A DNA stretch of 12,980 nucleotides from CAZFQG01 sp964520785 (lineage in GTDB: Bacteria; Planctomycetota; Planctomycetia; Pirellulales; Thermoguttaceae). The notes beneath the pieces are model-generated. The model searched no databases. It worked only from the letters and a program-made list of their open reading frames with translations, and was not told the origin of the DNA. Made by a program: the position numbers and the translations under genes. The DNA lies in the NCBI GenBank assembly GCA_964520785.1, contig CAZFQG010000180.1, positions 1 to 12,980 on the forward strand. Reading direction: 5' to 3'. Position 1 is the stretch's first letter, and each line of letters starts with the position of its first letter. This document shows positions 1-7,248 of this stretch, piece after piece.

Positions 1-165
1 AGAAGATCACCAACCGCTACCTCTGGGGGCCGGCGGTGGATCAGATTCTGGCGGACGAGCAGGTGGAATGGAACGTCGTTGCCGAAGAATACCGACATCG
101 ACCAAATCCTCTGGCCCCTCACCGACCATCAGGGCACCGTCCGGGACCTGGCTGCGGTCAACGTG
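1..165 (+). pseudogene. RHS-repeat core domain fragment, frameshifted and truncated
   Basis: This is the tail of an RHS/YD-repeat protein, a family of large, often secreted or toxin-bearing proteins. In the frame starting at base 3 the sequence reads RYLWGPAVDQILADEQ, the hallmark start of the RHS-associated core. Near base 78 the reading moves to the next frame (+1), where it continues as ILWPLTDHQGTVRDLA, the other hallmark of the same core. The two halves are in the expected order and spacing, so one frameshift separates them. After about base 165 the similarity stops and the frame runs on without RHS character to a stop at 274-276. The rest of the core and any C-terminal toxin are missing. 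The 5' part lies outside the window. I infer a dead gene remnant; a sequencing error could explain the frameshift but not the truncation. Confidence 0.62.
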
Positions 166-377
166 CAGGTTGAGTTGCGACGCGAGAACTCCAACTCCGC
201 CTCTTTCTTCTCCCATTCCTCCAAGGCGAGCCTACAGGTCTCGGGCGATCTGGTTCCGATGCCTTTGGCGAGATAGAACACCTGCTGCTTGCCGTCGACG
301 ACTTTCGTTTTCCGGTAACAGCGTCGCGGCTCCCACCAGGACAGGCCCGCCTTCACTTCATATGCGCGTCGATTCAC
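129..377 (-). pseudogene. N-terminal fragment resembling a planctomycete integrase/recombinase
   Basis: The frame opens at a GTG (377) and reads NRRAYEVKAGLSWWEPRRCY, then KTKVVDGKQQVFYLAKG and ALEEWEKKEAEL. The pattern of an EVK-GL-WWEPR start, a basic linker and an E/K-rich helix resembles the N-terminal arm of site-specific integrases that I recall from planctomycete genomes. The catalytic tyrosine recombinase domain is absent. The frame ends at 129, and its last dozen codons are merely the antisense of the RHS fragment, so the real homology stops near base 165-195. No good Shine-Dalgarno precedes the GTG, and the frame is open for a further 15 codons or so upstream without an ATG. It could instead be a complete small protein of unknown role. 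I favour a fragment left by a rearrangement with the RHS gene. Confidence 0.42.
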
Positions 378-540
378 CGTCTTAGTCCGCTTTGCTGGTC
401 CTTCCCCGGCGATGTATCACTATCCCTATCATACAGTCACCCAAAGCAGTGTACATACCTCTAAAGACGTATAGTCATAAGTGTTTATACAGCATAGAGT
501 TACGACCCACGCTTGTACACCTACCCCCTTATTGGCCTCG
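378..540. other. AT-richer non-coding spacer downstream of the cytochrome operon
   Basis: No credible gene is seen. The base composition is clearly more AT-rich than the flanking genes. The only structure is the nested inverted repeat at 449-520, listed separately. The spacer separates the RHS/integrase debris from the stop codon (541-543) of the octahaem cytochrome gene. Confidence 0.6.
449..520. repeat. nested inverted repeat, three stacked arm pairs
   Basis: Three pairs of complementary arms are nested around one centre: GTGTACA (449-455) with TGTACAC (514-520), CTCTA (459-463) with TAGAG (495-499), and GTATA (469-473) with TATAC (486-490). The apical loop is 12 nt. The internal loops are mostly 3-5 nt, with one longer side of 14 nt. 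In the transcript of the minus-strand cytochrome operon the structure would begin about 20 nt after the stop codon. It may be a 3' RNA structure or terminator-like element, though there is no U-tract, or the terminal repeats of a tiny mobile-element remnant. Confidence 0.4.
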
Positions 541-3500
541 TTACTCGGAGTTTGCCCGGGCCCGCGACGAAGCCTCCGGGATGGGCGCCTTCCGCGTCAT
601 GATCCGCTCGTACCGCAATAGCAATTCCGTCACCGCGTCGAGCTGTTCGACGCTTGTCCCGGGGAGCAGGTCTTGGCCCAGTGGTTCTCCGTCCGGCGGG
701 AAGTTGACCGGCATGGCCGTGTATGGCAGGATCGCCTTGGGGTTCGCCAGCCAGCGCCGGAGGTATTCCCCGCGGAGCCGCCGGTGGACGTCGGCCAGGT
801 TCGGCGCCAGGGTCGTCGTGATTTCGCCGCCGGGACCGTAGTCGCCGATCAGGTGACACTTGGCGCAATAGGTCTTGGAGTCGATGAGAATGTCCATCGC
901 GCACAGAAGAAGCTCTTCCCGGGCCTCTGAGTCGGCCTCCGCGAGAACCGGAGTCGGGCGGTCATAGGGAGACTCCGCCCCGTCGCCGGCGGCGAAATAG
1001 GCGGTGAAGGTTGCCGCCTCGTCGCGAGACAGGTTGTACCGGGGCATGTTCAACACGCGCGCCGGGCGGATCGGGGCCGGGTCCAGGAGGTACTCGTAGA
1101 GCCATTGCGGCCGGACCTTGAGCCCCTCGGCGATCAAGGGGGGCGGCAGCCAACCCCAGGCCTCGGTCACCGACGAACTCGTCCCGGAAGAAAGTGCCTC
1201 CTCGACGACCAACGGATAGAGCCACCGCGCGAAATCGCCGCCGTCGTAGGGTTCCTTTCGGATGATGCGGGGCCGGGCAATTCCAATTCCCATTCCGCCG
1301 GCCGGCCAAACATCGCCGTTGACCAGCGCCGGTTCCCAAGGAGTGACGAAGTAAAGGGGGTTCCCTTCGTGGTCCTCGTCTTCCATGAGTTCCCCCTCTT
1401 CTTCATCGAGCATCGGCATTCCGACGACGCGCGCCCTGCCCAGGCCCCGCCGGTCGACCTGCCGCGACGCTTCCATCTCCGTCCGGGAAAACCACGGCTC
1501 CAGGAACGCGAAGTCGGGCGCCACGATCGGCGGTGCGAACTCCTCCGGATCGTACTCGAACGTCCACCGTTCCATCGCCAGGGCATGGCACCGTGCGCAG
1601 GCATACTTCGTCAGCAGTCCGCGGCCTTCGATGCGGGCCTTCTCACGCGGCGAAGGACTGTAGACGTACCGGCCGCTCTTGCTGTTCGGCGCGTCGGCGG
1701 TCAAACCGAGAACGAACACGGCGATCTGCTCGACCTGTTCATCCGTCAGGTCGAACCGGCCCATCGTCAGAAGTTCGTGGTAGGCCTTCTCCTCGGCCTT
1801 CTCGTAATCGAAACTCCGCGGCTCGTGGAGCTTCTGCCACAGGAACCCCTCGCGCCGGTGGCCGGACACCGCGTCTTCGAAAAACGCCCGGCGGGATTTC
1901 GCTTCCGGGTCCTCCGCCGCGGAGCCGTTCTTCGCGGCCATGTATTCGCCGACCTGCTCGAACGCCAAGAGCGACTCCTGCTTGCGGCCCCAGTCCGAAA
2001 GGGCGGGGCCGATCAGCGGGGCGTCCTCGAAGCCCGGGATGTCGTGGCAGCCGTAACACCCGCGTTTGGCGATCGTGCGGCGCCCGACGTAGCGGAGCTT
2101 CTTTTCGATGGAACGCTCGCCGAGGAGTTCGTCGGCATCGGTTGCCGTCCTCTCGGATTCGGGAATGCCCTGCTTCAGGTACGCTTCCGCCTGTGTATCG
2201 GAGAAGACCTTGGACAGGTGAGAGAAGACCAGTTCATCCAAGGCCGCTTCATCCAGTGGCGGCGGCTCGGGGCATTGCCAGTCGTCGCTTTCAAGCAGAT
2301 ATGCTCCAACGTGGGCCGCCTGCGCGGCGGTCAGTCGCGAGTTCGGCATGATGGTCCGCGGGGCGCGCCGGGCGGGATCACGAATCCAATCAACGACCCA
2401 CTCTCGTCCGAGATCGTCGGCGTACTTCGCGCCCAGCCGGGAGAGGTCCGGACCCTGAGTGCCGCCGTTCCACTCACGGCCGCTGTAGTCTTCGTGGGTG
2501 TGGCAGGCGAGGCAACCCTGGGTCTGGAACAGCCTTTCTCCTTCTTCGGCGGAGGGTTCTTCTTCACTGGGCGGCAATAGATCGAGCGTCCCGCCGGCAA
2601 AGCGGAGGTACTCGGCCATCGCCAGAAGCTCGACCGGTTCGAACCACTTCGCCCCTTCCAGCATCTCTCCCGAGAGATGCCCGTGCATGCGGTAGAAGGA
2701 AGGCATTCGCGTGCCGCTTCGATAGGAGGCGGGATCCGCCGTCCAGGAGACGAGGAATTCCTTGGACAACCGCGTTGGCGTATCGCGGAGGCTCGGGCCG
2801 ACCTTCCGCATCGACCCCGGATTTACTTTGACGTCGGCGAGAACGGCCGCCAGACGCGCCGTCTCCGGGGTCTTCTCCGCGGGGTCGAGTAGTTCGACCA
2901 GCCGGCGGTGCGACTGCGCGTCGTCCGGGTCCGCGACGATCCGCCCGGCGAGGGCCGCTTGGGCCTCGTCCAGGTCTCCCGTCGCCAGTAATCCCAGCGC
3001 CGCCTCCGCGTAATTCGGCTCCAGACGCAGATCGGGGCCGACGGCACGCCCGGCGGCGTCGGTGCCTTTGATTTCGTGGCAACCGAAGCAGCCGTTCTCG
3101 CGGACGAGGTGATACCCGGCGACGAGGCTCGGGGCCGGCGGATCGGGGTAGCGGCGGCTCGCCTCCAGCTCGACCACGTCGTGATGGCACCGCAGGCAGC
3201 GGCTTTCGGCGAACCGGCCGGGCATCATGGGCCGTTCCCAGTGCGGATTGCGCGACCAACCGTACGCGTCGCGCCACGAGGCCGCTTCCTCCGGATCATT
3301 CGGTGAGTGAGACGCCCACTCGAAGGCGGTCGCCGTACCCTGGCCGTCGTGGCAGATCGTGCAGCCGAAGACCGGCGCCGGGTGCGGACTCGAGGCTCCC
3401 ACGAAGAGGTCCAGCCGCGGGTGGGAGCAATACGGCCGTTCGAGTCCCCTCCGGACGTTTACGTCGACGACGATGTGCTCGTCGCTCTCGTCCCGCGGGG

Positions 3501-4257
3501 CCGTCTCGGAGTTCACGGCGTCCAACAACAGTTTAGTCGCGGCCTCCAGGTCGTCGACGGCGGTTCCATTCACCACCGCGAGGGCGTCGCCCGATTCCAG
3601 GAGTCCCATCGCGGCGACGGAGCGGGGCAACACGAGTCCGATCGTCGGCACGGTCGGCTCGAGAACGCCGCGATCTGCCCATTCGATCCCGTATAGCTCC
3701 CGCACGGCCGGTTTGGTTGCGTCATCACCGTGGAGTTCTTCGACCAGCTCCAGGGGGACCTTCAGTTGCACGTGAAGTGTTTGGATGGGCGGAAGGGCCG
3801 GCTCCGCGGACGTGCCGGGGCGGCTTTTGTCGATGCCGAAATGGCAGGTCGTGCAGCGGTCGAAGCGGGCGACCTGCCGGAAGTGATAGTCGATCGTCAG
3901 TTCCGGCAGCCAATACTGCTGTACGGCCAGGGGCCCGCCGAAGGCGTCGAGGAAGGGGGATTGAAAGAGGTCCTTGGCGATCGTCCACGACTGCCGGCGA
4001 AGAGTCCGCCTGAGGCGGTCTTCGTCGCGCCGATCCTCCCCGGGCCCGGCGGATTGCGCGGTCTCGTTCTCCTGAAGCTCCGCGGCGGTCAACCAGGGCT
4101 CGACCTTCTCACGGTACGTCCGCTGATACTCCTTCCACTGGCGCCGATGATCGGCCACGACCATCCAGACCGTCACCGCCAGCAGCGCCACCGACGCCAC
4201 CGCGAAGAGCAGATGAAGAACGTTCGTGTTGTAAAAGGGCTTATCGGATGGACGCAT
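541..4257 (-). CDS. membrane-anchored octahaem cytochrome c with PDZ-like domain
   Basis: This is a 1238-residue electron-transfer protein. Residues about 11-35 form one N-terminal membrane anchor and the rest should be periplasmic. Eight CXXCH haem sites lie at 135, 299, 354, 390, 582, 734, 887 and 1131. MP pairs follow several of them (M518, M637, M947, M1071, M1182) and are likely axial methionines of class I cytochrome c modules. Between haems 1 and 2, residues about 203-270 look like a PDZ domain (GLVLPRSVAAMGLLESGDAL, then VVNGTAV). Between haem 4 and its presumed methionine there is an Ala-rich helical insertion (about 415-475) with TPR character. It is last in the Rieske-cytochrome b gene cluster, 196 bp after the PetD-like gene, so I infer that it takes the place of cytochrome c1 as electron acceptor. 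No Shine-Dalgarno is seen, but the ATG sits just before the anchor. Confidence 0.9.
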   Translation of the reverse strand: MRPSDKPFYNTNVLHLLFAVASVALLAVTVWMVVADHRRQWKEYQRTYREKVEPWLTAAELQENETAQSAGPGEDRRDEDRLRRTLRRQSWTIAKDLFQSPFLDAFGGPLAVQQYWLPELTIDYHFRQVARFDRCTTCHFGIDKSRPGTSAEPALPPIQTLHVQLKVPLELVEELHGDDATKPAVRELYGIEWADRGVLEPTVPTIGLVLPRSVAAMGLLESGDALAVVNGTAVDDLEAATKLLLDAVNSETAPRDESDEHIVVDVNVRRGLERPYCSHPRLDLFVGASSPHPAPVFGCTICHDGQGTATAFEWASHSPNDPEEAASWRDAYGWSRNPHWERPMMPGRFAESRCLRCHHDVVELEASRRYPDPPAPSLVAGYHLVRENGCFGCHEIKGTDAAGRAVGPDLRLEPNYAEAALGLLATGDLDEAQAALAGRIVADPDDAQSHRRLVELLDPAEKTPETARLAAVLADVKVNPGSMRKVGPSLRDTPTRLSKEFLVSWTADPASYRSGTRMPSFYRMHGHLSGEMLEGAKWFEPVELLAMAEYLRFAGGTLDLLPPSEEEPSAEEGERLFQTQGCLACHTHEDYSGREWNGGTQGPDLSRLGAKYADDLGREWVVDWIRDPARRAPRTIMPNSRLTAAQAAHVGAYLLESDDWQCPEPPPLDEAALDELVFSHLSKVFSDTQAEAYLKQGIPESERTATDADELLGERSIEKKLRYVGRRTIAKRGCYGCHDIPGFEDAPLIGPALSDWGRKQESLLAFEQVGEYMAAKNGSAAEDPEAKSRRAFFEDAVSGHRREGFLWQKLHEPRSFDYEKAEEKAYHELLTMGRFDLTDEQVEQIAVFVLGLTADAPNSKSGRYVYSPSPREKARIEGRGLLTKYACARCHALAMERWTFEYDPEEFAPPIVAPDFAFLEPWFSRTEMEASRQVDRRGLGRARVVGMPMLDEEEGELMEDEDHEGNPLYFVTPWEPALVNGDVWPAGGMGIGIARPRIIRKEPYDGGDFARWLYPLVVEEALSSGTSSSVTEAWGWLPPPLIAEGLKVRPQWLYEYLLDPAPIRPARVLNMPRYNLSRDEAATFTAYFAAGDGAESPYDRPTPVLAEADSEAREELLLCAMDILIDSKTYCAKCHLIGDYGPGGEITTTLAPNLADVHRRLRGEYLRRWLANPKAILPYTAMPVNFPPDGEPLGQDLLPGTSVEQLDAVTELLLRYERIMTRKAPIPEASSRARANSE

Positions 4258-4307
4258 TCTATGTGTGTCGCCGCGTTGAGGCTTCGTTCGTGGCTGTCTC
4301 TCTTATC

Positions 4308-4354
4308 CCTGGGGCTCACGCCCCAGGCTACTTCTTGGCGCCCCCCTTGGGGGC
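4308..4354. repeat. double-hairpin palindromic repeat
   Basis: There are two perfect hairpins in tandem. The first is CCTGGGGC-tcac-GCCCCAGG (4308-4327, 8-bp stem, 4-nt loop). The second is GCCCCC-ctt-GGGGGC (4340-4354, 6-bp stem). From memory, the motif of a CCTGGGGC/GCCCCAGG palindrome followed by a C/G-rich hairpin recurs in intergenic spacers of planctomycete genomes, so I read this as one copy of a dispersed repeat. It sits in the 196-bp gap between the PetD-like and octahaem cytochrome genes, inside the operon, where it could affect read-through or mRNA processing. Confidence 0.55.
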
Positions 4355-4453
4355 ATTGTCCTCACTCGGCAATCCTCCGTCAGATTCTCCTTTTGTCACT
4401 CTGCGATACCTTTCCCACTCCATCCATCCCTCGTCCCTTATGTCTCTCACTCC

Positions 4454-5770
4454 TCAGAAACTCAAATACCACTCCGGGATACTCACGATATAACTCAAGT
4501 TCCACGTCCAGCGGAGCAGCATCTTGATCGGCAGCATCAACATCATTAGGAACAGGAACGTAATAAACCAGTAGCGTGCGCCGCCCAAGGCGGCCCGGTA
4601 TCGGCGGAAGAGGGTCCTCGCCAAAACCCACGGCAGTCCCACGAAGTATCCCAGCAGCAGCCCGATCCCGGCGCTTTCCCGCAGGCCGATAACCCCCAGA
4701 CGCGCGAAAAACCCGCTTTGGGGCGAGGGCTGAGGAACCGAACGTCCCAGCAGGTTCATCCAGACGAACTCCGAGAGTTTCACGTTCTCGAGCGTGACGA
4801 TTTTGTGCGGGTCGCGGTATTCGAACGGCCCGAAGAAGGTCCAGTTGGGTCCGCGCATGAATGTTCCGACCAGAATCAGCAGGATCCACAACTGGAAAAA
4901 TCCGAAGAGGAACCCGGCGACTTCGATCTTCCGCTCGTTGATCGTGTAGTAGCCGTTTCCCTTGGGATTCTTATCCAGGTACGGAATAGCGCAAAGACCG
5001 ACGATAATCAGCACCGGCAGGACGACGCCGGCCATCCAGGGATCGAAGAAGACGAGCATTTCTTGCAGGCCGACGAAGTACCACGGGGCCTTCGAGGGGT
5101 TTGGCGTGACGGCCGGATTGGCCGGTCCCTCGAGCGGGGCGGGAATCAGCAGTGACCAGACGATCAGCGCCGCCGTCGCCAGGATCGCCCCAATCAACTC
5201 CAAATAGATGACGTCCGGCCAGACGAGGACCTTCTCGGAGTACTCCGCCTCGACGGGCCGCCTGCCTTGGGTAGCGCGGCGGTCATTCTCCACCGCCTGG
5301 GCGACTCCCCACCACGTGAATATCCCGAGGAGGAAGACCATCGCCACGATCGGGACGTTGTCCGGCGCGGAGACGACGGCCGCGAAATCGGCGTCGGTGA
5401 GTGCCGCGCCGAACGCGCAGACGGCGCCATTGAGCATTATCCACGCCACGCCCGGGATGACGAAGAACCGCCGTCCCAGGAAAAGGACCGCCATAACGGC
5501 GAACGAACCGAGGAAGAACGAAACCGGGCCGACCGCCCAGTCGATCGCCCCCTTCACCGGCTCGGAGAAGGCCGGCGGCCGACCGAGAGCCGCCCAAACC
5601 GCGCAATAACCGAAACCGGCGGCAATCGCCGTCCACATGCCGGCACGGAGGAATCCCCTCCGGCAGGCGGCGCGAATCGCGGCGAACCCGTTCAGGGCGG
5701 CGGCGCAGCCGTAGTAGCCGGCGAGAAACCCAGAAATGCCGTGCGCGAATTCGTGGGGGCCGCCGTGCAT
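4454..5770 (-). CDS. petD: cytochrome b C-terminal (PetD-like) subunit with extra N-terminal membrane domain
   Basis: This 438-residue membrane protein belongs to the bc-type quinol oxidoreductase and corresponds to the C-terminal half of cytochrome b (subunit IV). The core runs from about residue 182: WPDVIYLEL (184-192), a membrane helix, then PNPSKAPWYFVGLQEML (223-239). That last motif is the quinol-oxidation (Qo) loop. It has APWY rather than the PEWY of mitochondrial bc1, with the acidic residue at E237. Further helices lie at about 247-264, 285-304, 366-384 and 400-417. Subunit IV is normally about 160 residues. Here roughly 165 extra residues precede the core and form about four membrane segments (about 11-33, 44-62, 78-122, 139-158) that I do not recognise. 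The ATG overlaps the stop of the cytochrome b gene in TGATG, showing translational coupling, with GAGGGG just upstream. Confidence 0.88.
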   Translation of the reverse strand: MHGGPHEFAHGISGFLAGYYGCAAALNGFAAIRAACRRGFLRAGMWTAIAAGFGYCAVWAALGRPPAFSEPVKGAIDWAVGPVSFFLGSFAVMAVLFLGRRFFVIPGVAWIMLNGAVCAFGAALTDADFAAVVSAPDNVPIVAMVFLLGIFTWWGVAQAVENDRRATQGRRPVEAEYSEKVLVWPDVIYLELIGAILATAALIVWSLLIPAPLEGPANPAVTPNPSKAPWYFVGLQEMLVFFDPWMAGVVLPVLIIVGLCAIPYLDKNPKGNGYYTINERKIEVAGFLFGFFQLWILLILVGTFMRGPNWTFFGPFEYRDPHKIVTLENVKLSEFVWMNLLGRSVPQPSPQSGFFARLGVIGLRESAGIGLLLGYFVGLPWVLARTLFRRYRAALGGARYWFITFLFLMMLMLPIKMLLRWTWNLSYIVSIPEWYLSF

Positions 5771-6561
5771 CAGGAATCCCCCTCGTCATCCACCGCGGGA
5801 CCGCTCATTCCGCCGTCCTTGCGGATCCGCCAGAAGTGGACCCCGATGAGCACCGCACTAAGAAGCGGAATCGCCACGCAATGGAGGATGTAGAACCGGT
5901 TGAGGGTCTCTTCGCCGACCGTCCTCGCCCCCAAGAGAAAGAACCGGCTGTCCGAACCGCTCGTGATCATGTCGACCCCTCCTCCGGCGAGAATCTGCTG
6001 GCCCGGCCCCTCGTGACCGACCAGAGGGACGGCCCTCGCCATGTTCGAGCCGACCGTCACCGCCCACATCGAAAGCTGATCCCAGGGCAGGAGATACCCG
6101 GTGAAGGAGAGCAGCAGCGTACAGACCAGGAGAAAAACCCCGATCACCCAGTTGAATTCCCGCGGCGGCTTGTAACTGCCGGTCAGAAATACGCGGAGCA
6201 TGTGGAGCCAGACGACGATCACCATCGCGTGGGCGCCCCAGCGGTGCATTTTCCGCAGAATACCGAACGAGGCGACGTCGCGGAGGTTCAAGATGTCGTT
6301 GTATGCCCACTCCAGCGTCGGCCGGTAATAGAACATCAACAAGACGCCGGTGACCGTCTCGAACAGAAAGAGATAGAACGCCAAAGCCCCCATGAACCAC
6401 GTAAACCCGGGCCGGATCGCGTGCTTGCGGATCGCGATCGGATGAATGTGCAGAAAGAGGTTCGTCACGATCACCGCGATCCGATTCCGCCGATCCACCG
6501 GCACGGGGTGCCGGAAGATGCTCTTCCAAAGTTGCGATTCGCGAAGGCGGTTTAGGGGCAT
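5770..6561 (-). CDS. petB: cytochrome b6-type subunit (N-terminal half of cytochrome b)
   Basis: This 263-residue subunit carries the two b haems of the quinol:cytochrome c oxidoreductase and forms most of its quinone-binding membrane core. Four helices are visible: about 52-77, 107-127, 137-157 and 222-243. The haem ligands are H106 and H120 in helix B (spacing 14) and H227 and H242 in helix D (spacing 15), matching cytochrome b6. SYKPPREFNWVIGV and LLSFTGYLLPWDQLSMWAVT are the family signatures after helix B and in helix C. The cysteine that covalently binds the extra haem (c-n/c-i) in plant and Bacillus-type b6 proteins is not in its expected place; the position reads PGFTWFMG. The gene lies 111 bp after Rieske and overlaps the next gene by one base. 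Its leader is C/T-rich with no Shine-Dalgarno. Confidence 0.93.
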   Translation of the reverse strand: MPLNRLRESQLWKSIFRHPVPVDRRNRIAVIVTNLFLHIHPIAIRKHAIRPGFTWFMGALAFYLFLFETVTGVLLMFYYRPTLEWAYNDILNLRDVASFGILRKMHRWGAHAMVIVVWLHMLRVFLTGSYKPPREFNWVIGVFLLVCTLLLSFTGYLLPWDQLSMWAVTVGSNMARAVPLVGHEGPGQQILAGGGVDMITSGSDSRFFLLGARTVGEETLNRFYILHCVAIPLLSAVLIGVHFWRIRKDGGMSGPAVDDEGDS

Positions 6562-6620
6562 GGAGGGGAGGGGACGGAGGGGCGAAGTGACAGAGGGGCA
6601 AAGGGGGGCGGTTAGGGAGA
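6561..6620 (+). other. G-rich tract with quadruplex potential before the cytochrome b start
   Basis: The plus strand has five G-runs of at least four bases in about 45 bases (GGAGGGGAGGGG, GGAGGGG, GAGGGG, AAGGGGGG), plus a further GGG at 6614-6616. This is the template strand of the minus-strand operon, so the mRNA leader of the cytochrome b gene is correspondingly C/U-rich and lacks a ribosome-binding purine stretch. It could form a G-quadruplex on the DNA template or simply be low-complexity sequence. Confidence 0.35.
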
Positions 6621-6672
6621 GGTTTGGTTGCCGGTTGTGGGTGCTCGTGAGGATTTCTGGGCCAGAAGCGAA

Positions 6673-7248
6673 TCAAGTCGGGATGTAGGAGGCCGGATCG
6701 TTCCATTGACCGAGCTCCTCCTGAAACTTGCGGCTCTTGTCGACTTCGAGTCGGCCGTCGTCGGCAATATGGATCGCATAACGCTCCAGCGGTCGGGGGG
6801 CCGGGCCCTCCGTATTGAACCCCTCCATGGTGAAACCGCTGCCGTGGCAGGGGCATCTGAACTTCCGCTCGCCGTCCATCCAAAGGGTAATGCAGCCCAG
6901 GTGCGTGCAGACCGTGCTCAAGGCGTAAATCTGCCGCTTGCCGCGGTAGACCGCGTTGACGAGCCATACCCCGTATTCTTCCTTGAAACGGACCTCGACC
7001 GAGTCGTCGGGAAAATCGGCGGGGTAACCGACGTGGAACCGCAAGGGGGGTTCATTAACGACGTTCGGCATCAGGAACCGGCCGGTCGCCGCCGCCCAAA
7101 GCGTGCCGGTCGCCCCCAGCGCGGCCATTCCCAGGCCAAACGCCCACGCTCCGAGCCGGCCCAACGCACCGCGGCGGGTCGGCGGGACACGAGGGCTCTC
7201 TTGATTCCGGCAAGGGCAACAGGCGGATTTGGGGACTAAAGAAGGCAT
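6673..7248 (-). CDS. petC: Rieske [2Fe-2S] iron-sulphur protein
   Basis: This 191-residue protein accepts the first electron from quinol at the Qo site and passes it to the cytochrome c partner. The cluster ligands are clear: CTHLGC (C114, H116, C119) and CPCHGSGF (C132, C134 bridge, H135). An N-terminal membrane helix spans about 31-55, preceded by TRRGALGRLG (24-33). That resembles a twin-arginine export signal, as expected for a protein folded with its cluster before export. The start is uncertain. I use the ATG at 7248 because it gives the usual family length; an in-frame ATG at 7416 would add 56 residues without Rieske or signal character. Neither has a good Shine-Dalgarno. An odd CCPC cluster (residues 10-13) lies on the cytoplasmic side. 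It is first of four genes for the bc-type complex, so the operon promoter should be upstream. Confidence 0.92.
   Translation of the reverse strand: MPSLVPKSACCPCRNQESPRVPPTRRGALGRLGAWAFGLGMAALGATGTLWAAATGRFLMPNVVNEPPLRFHVGYPADFPDDSVEVRFKEEYGVWLVNAVYRGKRQIYALSTVCTHLGCITLWMDGERKFRCPCHGSGFTMEGFNTEGPAPRPLERYAIHIADDGRLEVDKSRKFQEELGQWNDPASYIPT

Noticed and set aside
1105..2580. 491-codon plus-strand open frame
   Set aside because: It is antisense to the octahaem cytochrome, which is backed by haem motifs along its whole length. The opposing product is Arg/Pro-rich with no domains.
4464..4475. PEWY at the extreme C-terminus of the PetD-like subunit (residues 432-435)
   Set aside because: It resembles the bc1 Qo motif but is in the wrong place. 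The true Qo loop is KAPWYFVGLQE at 227-237; this is a short tail after the last helix.
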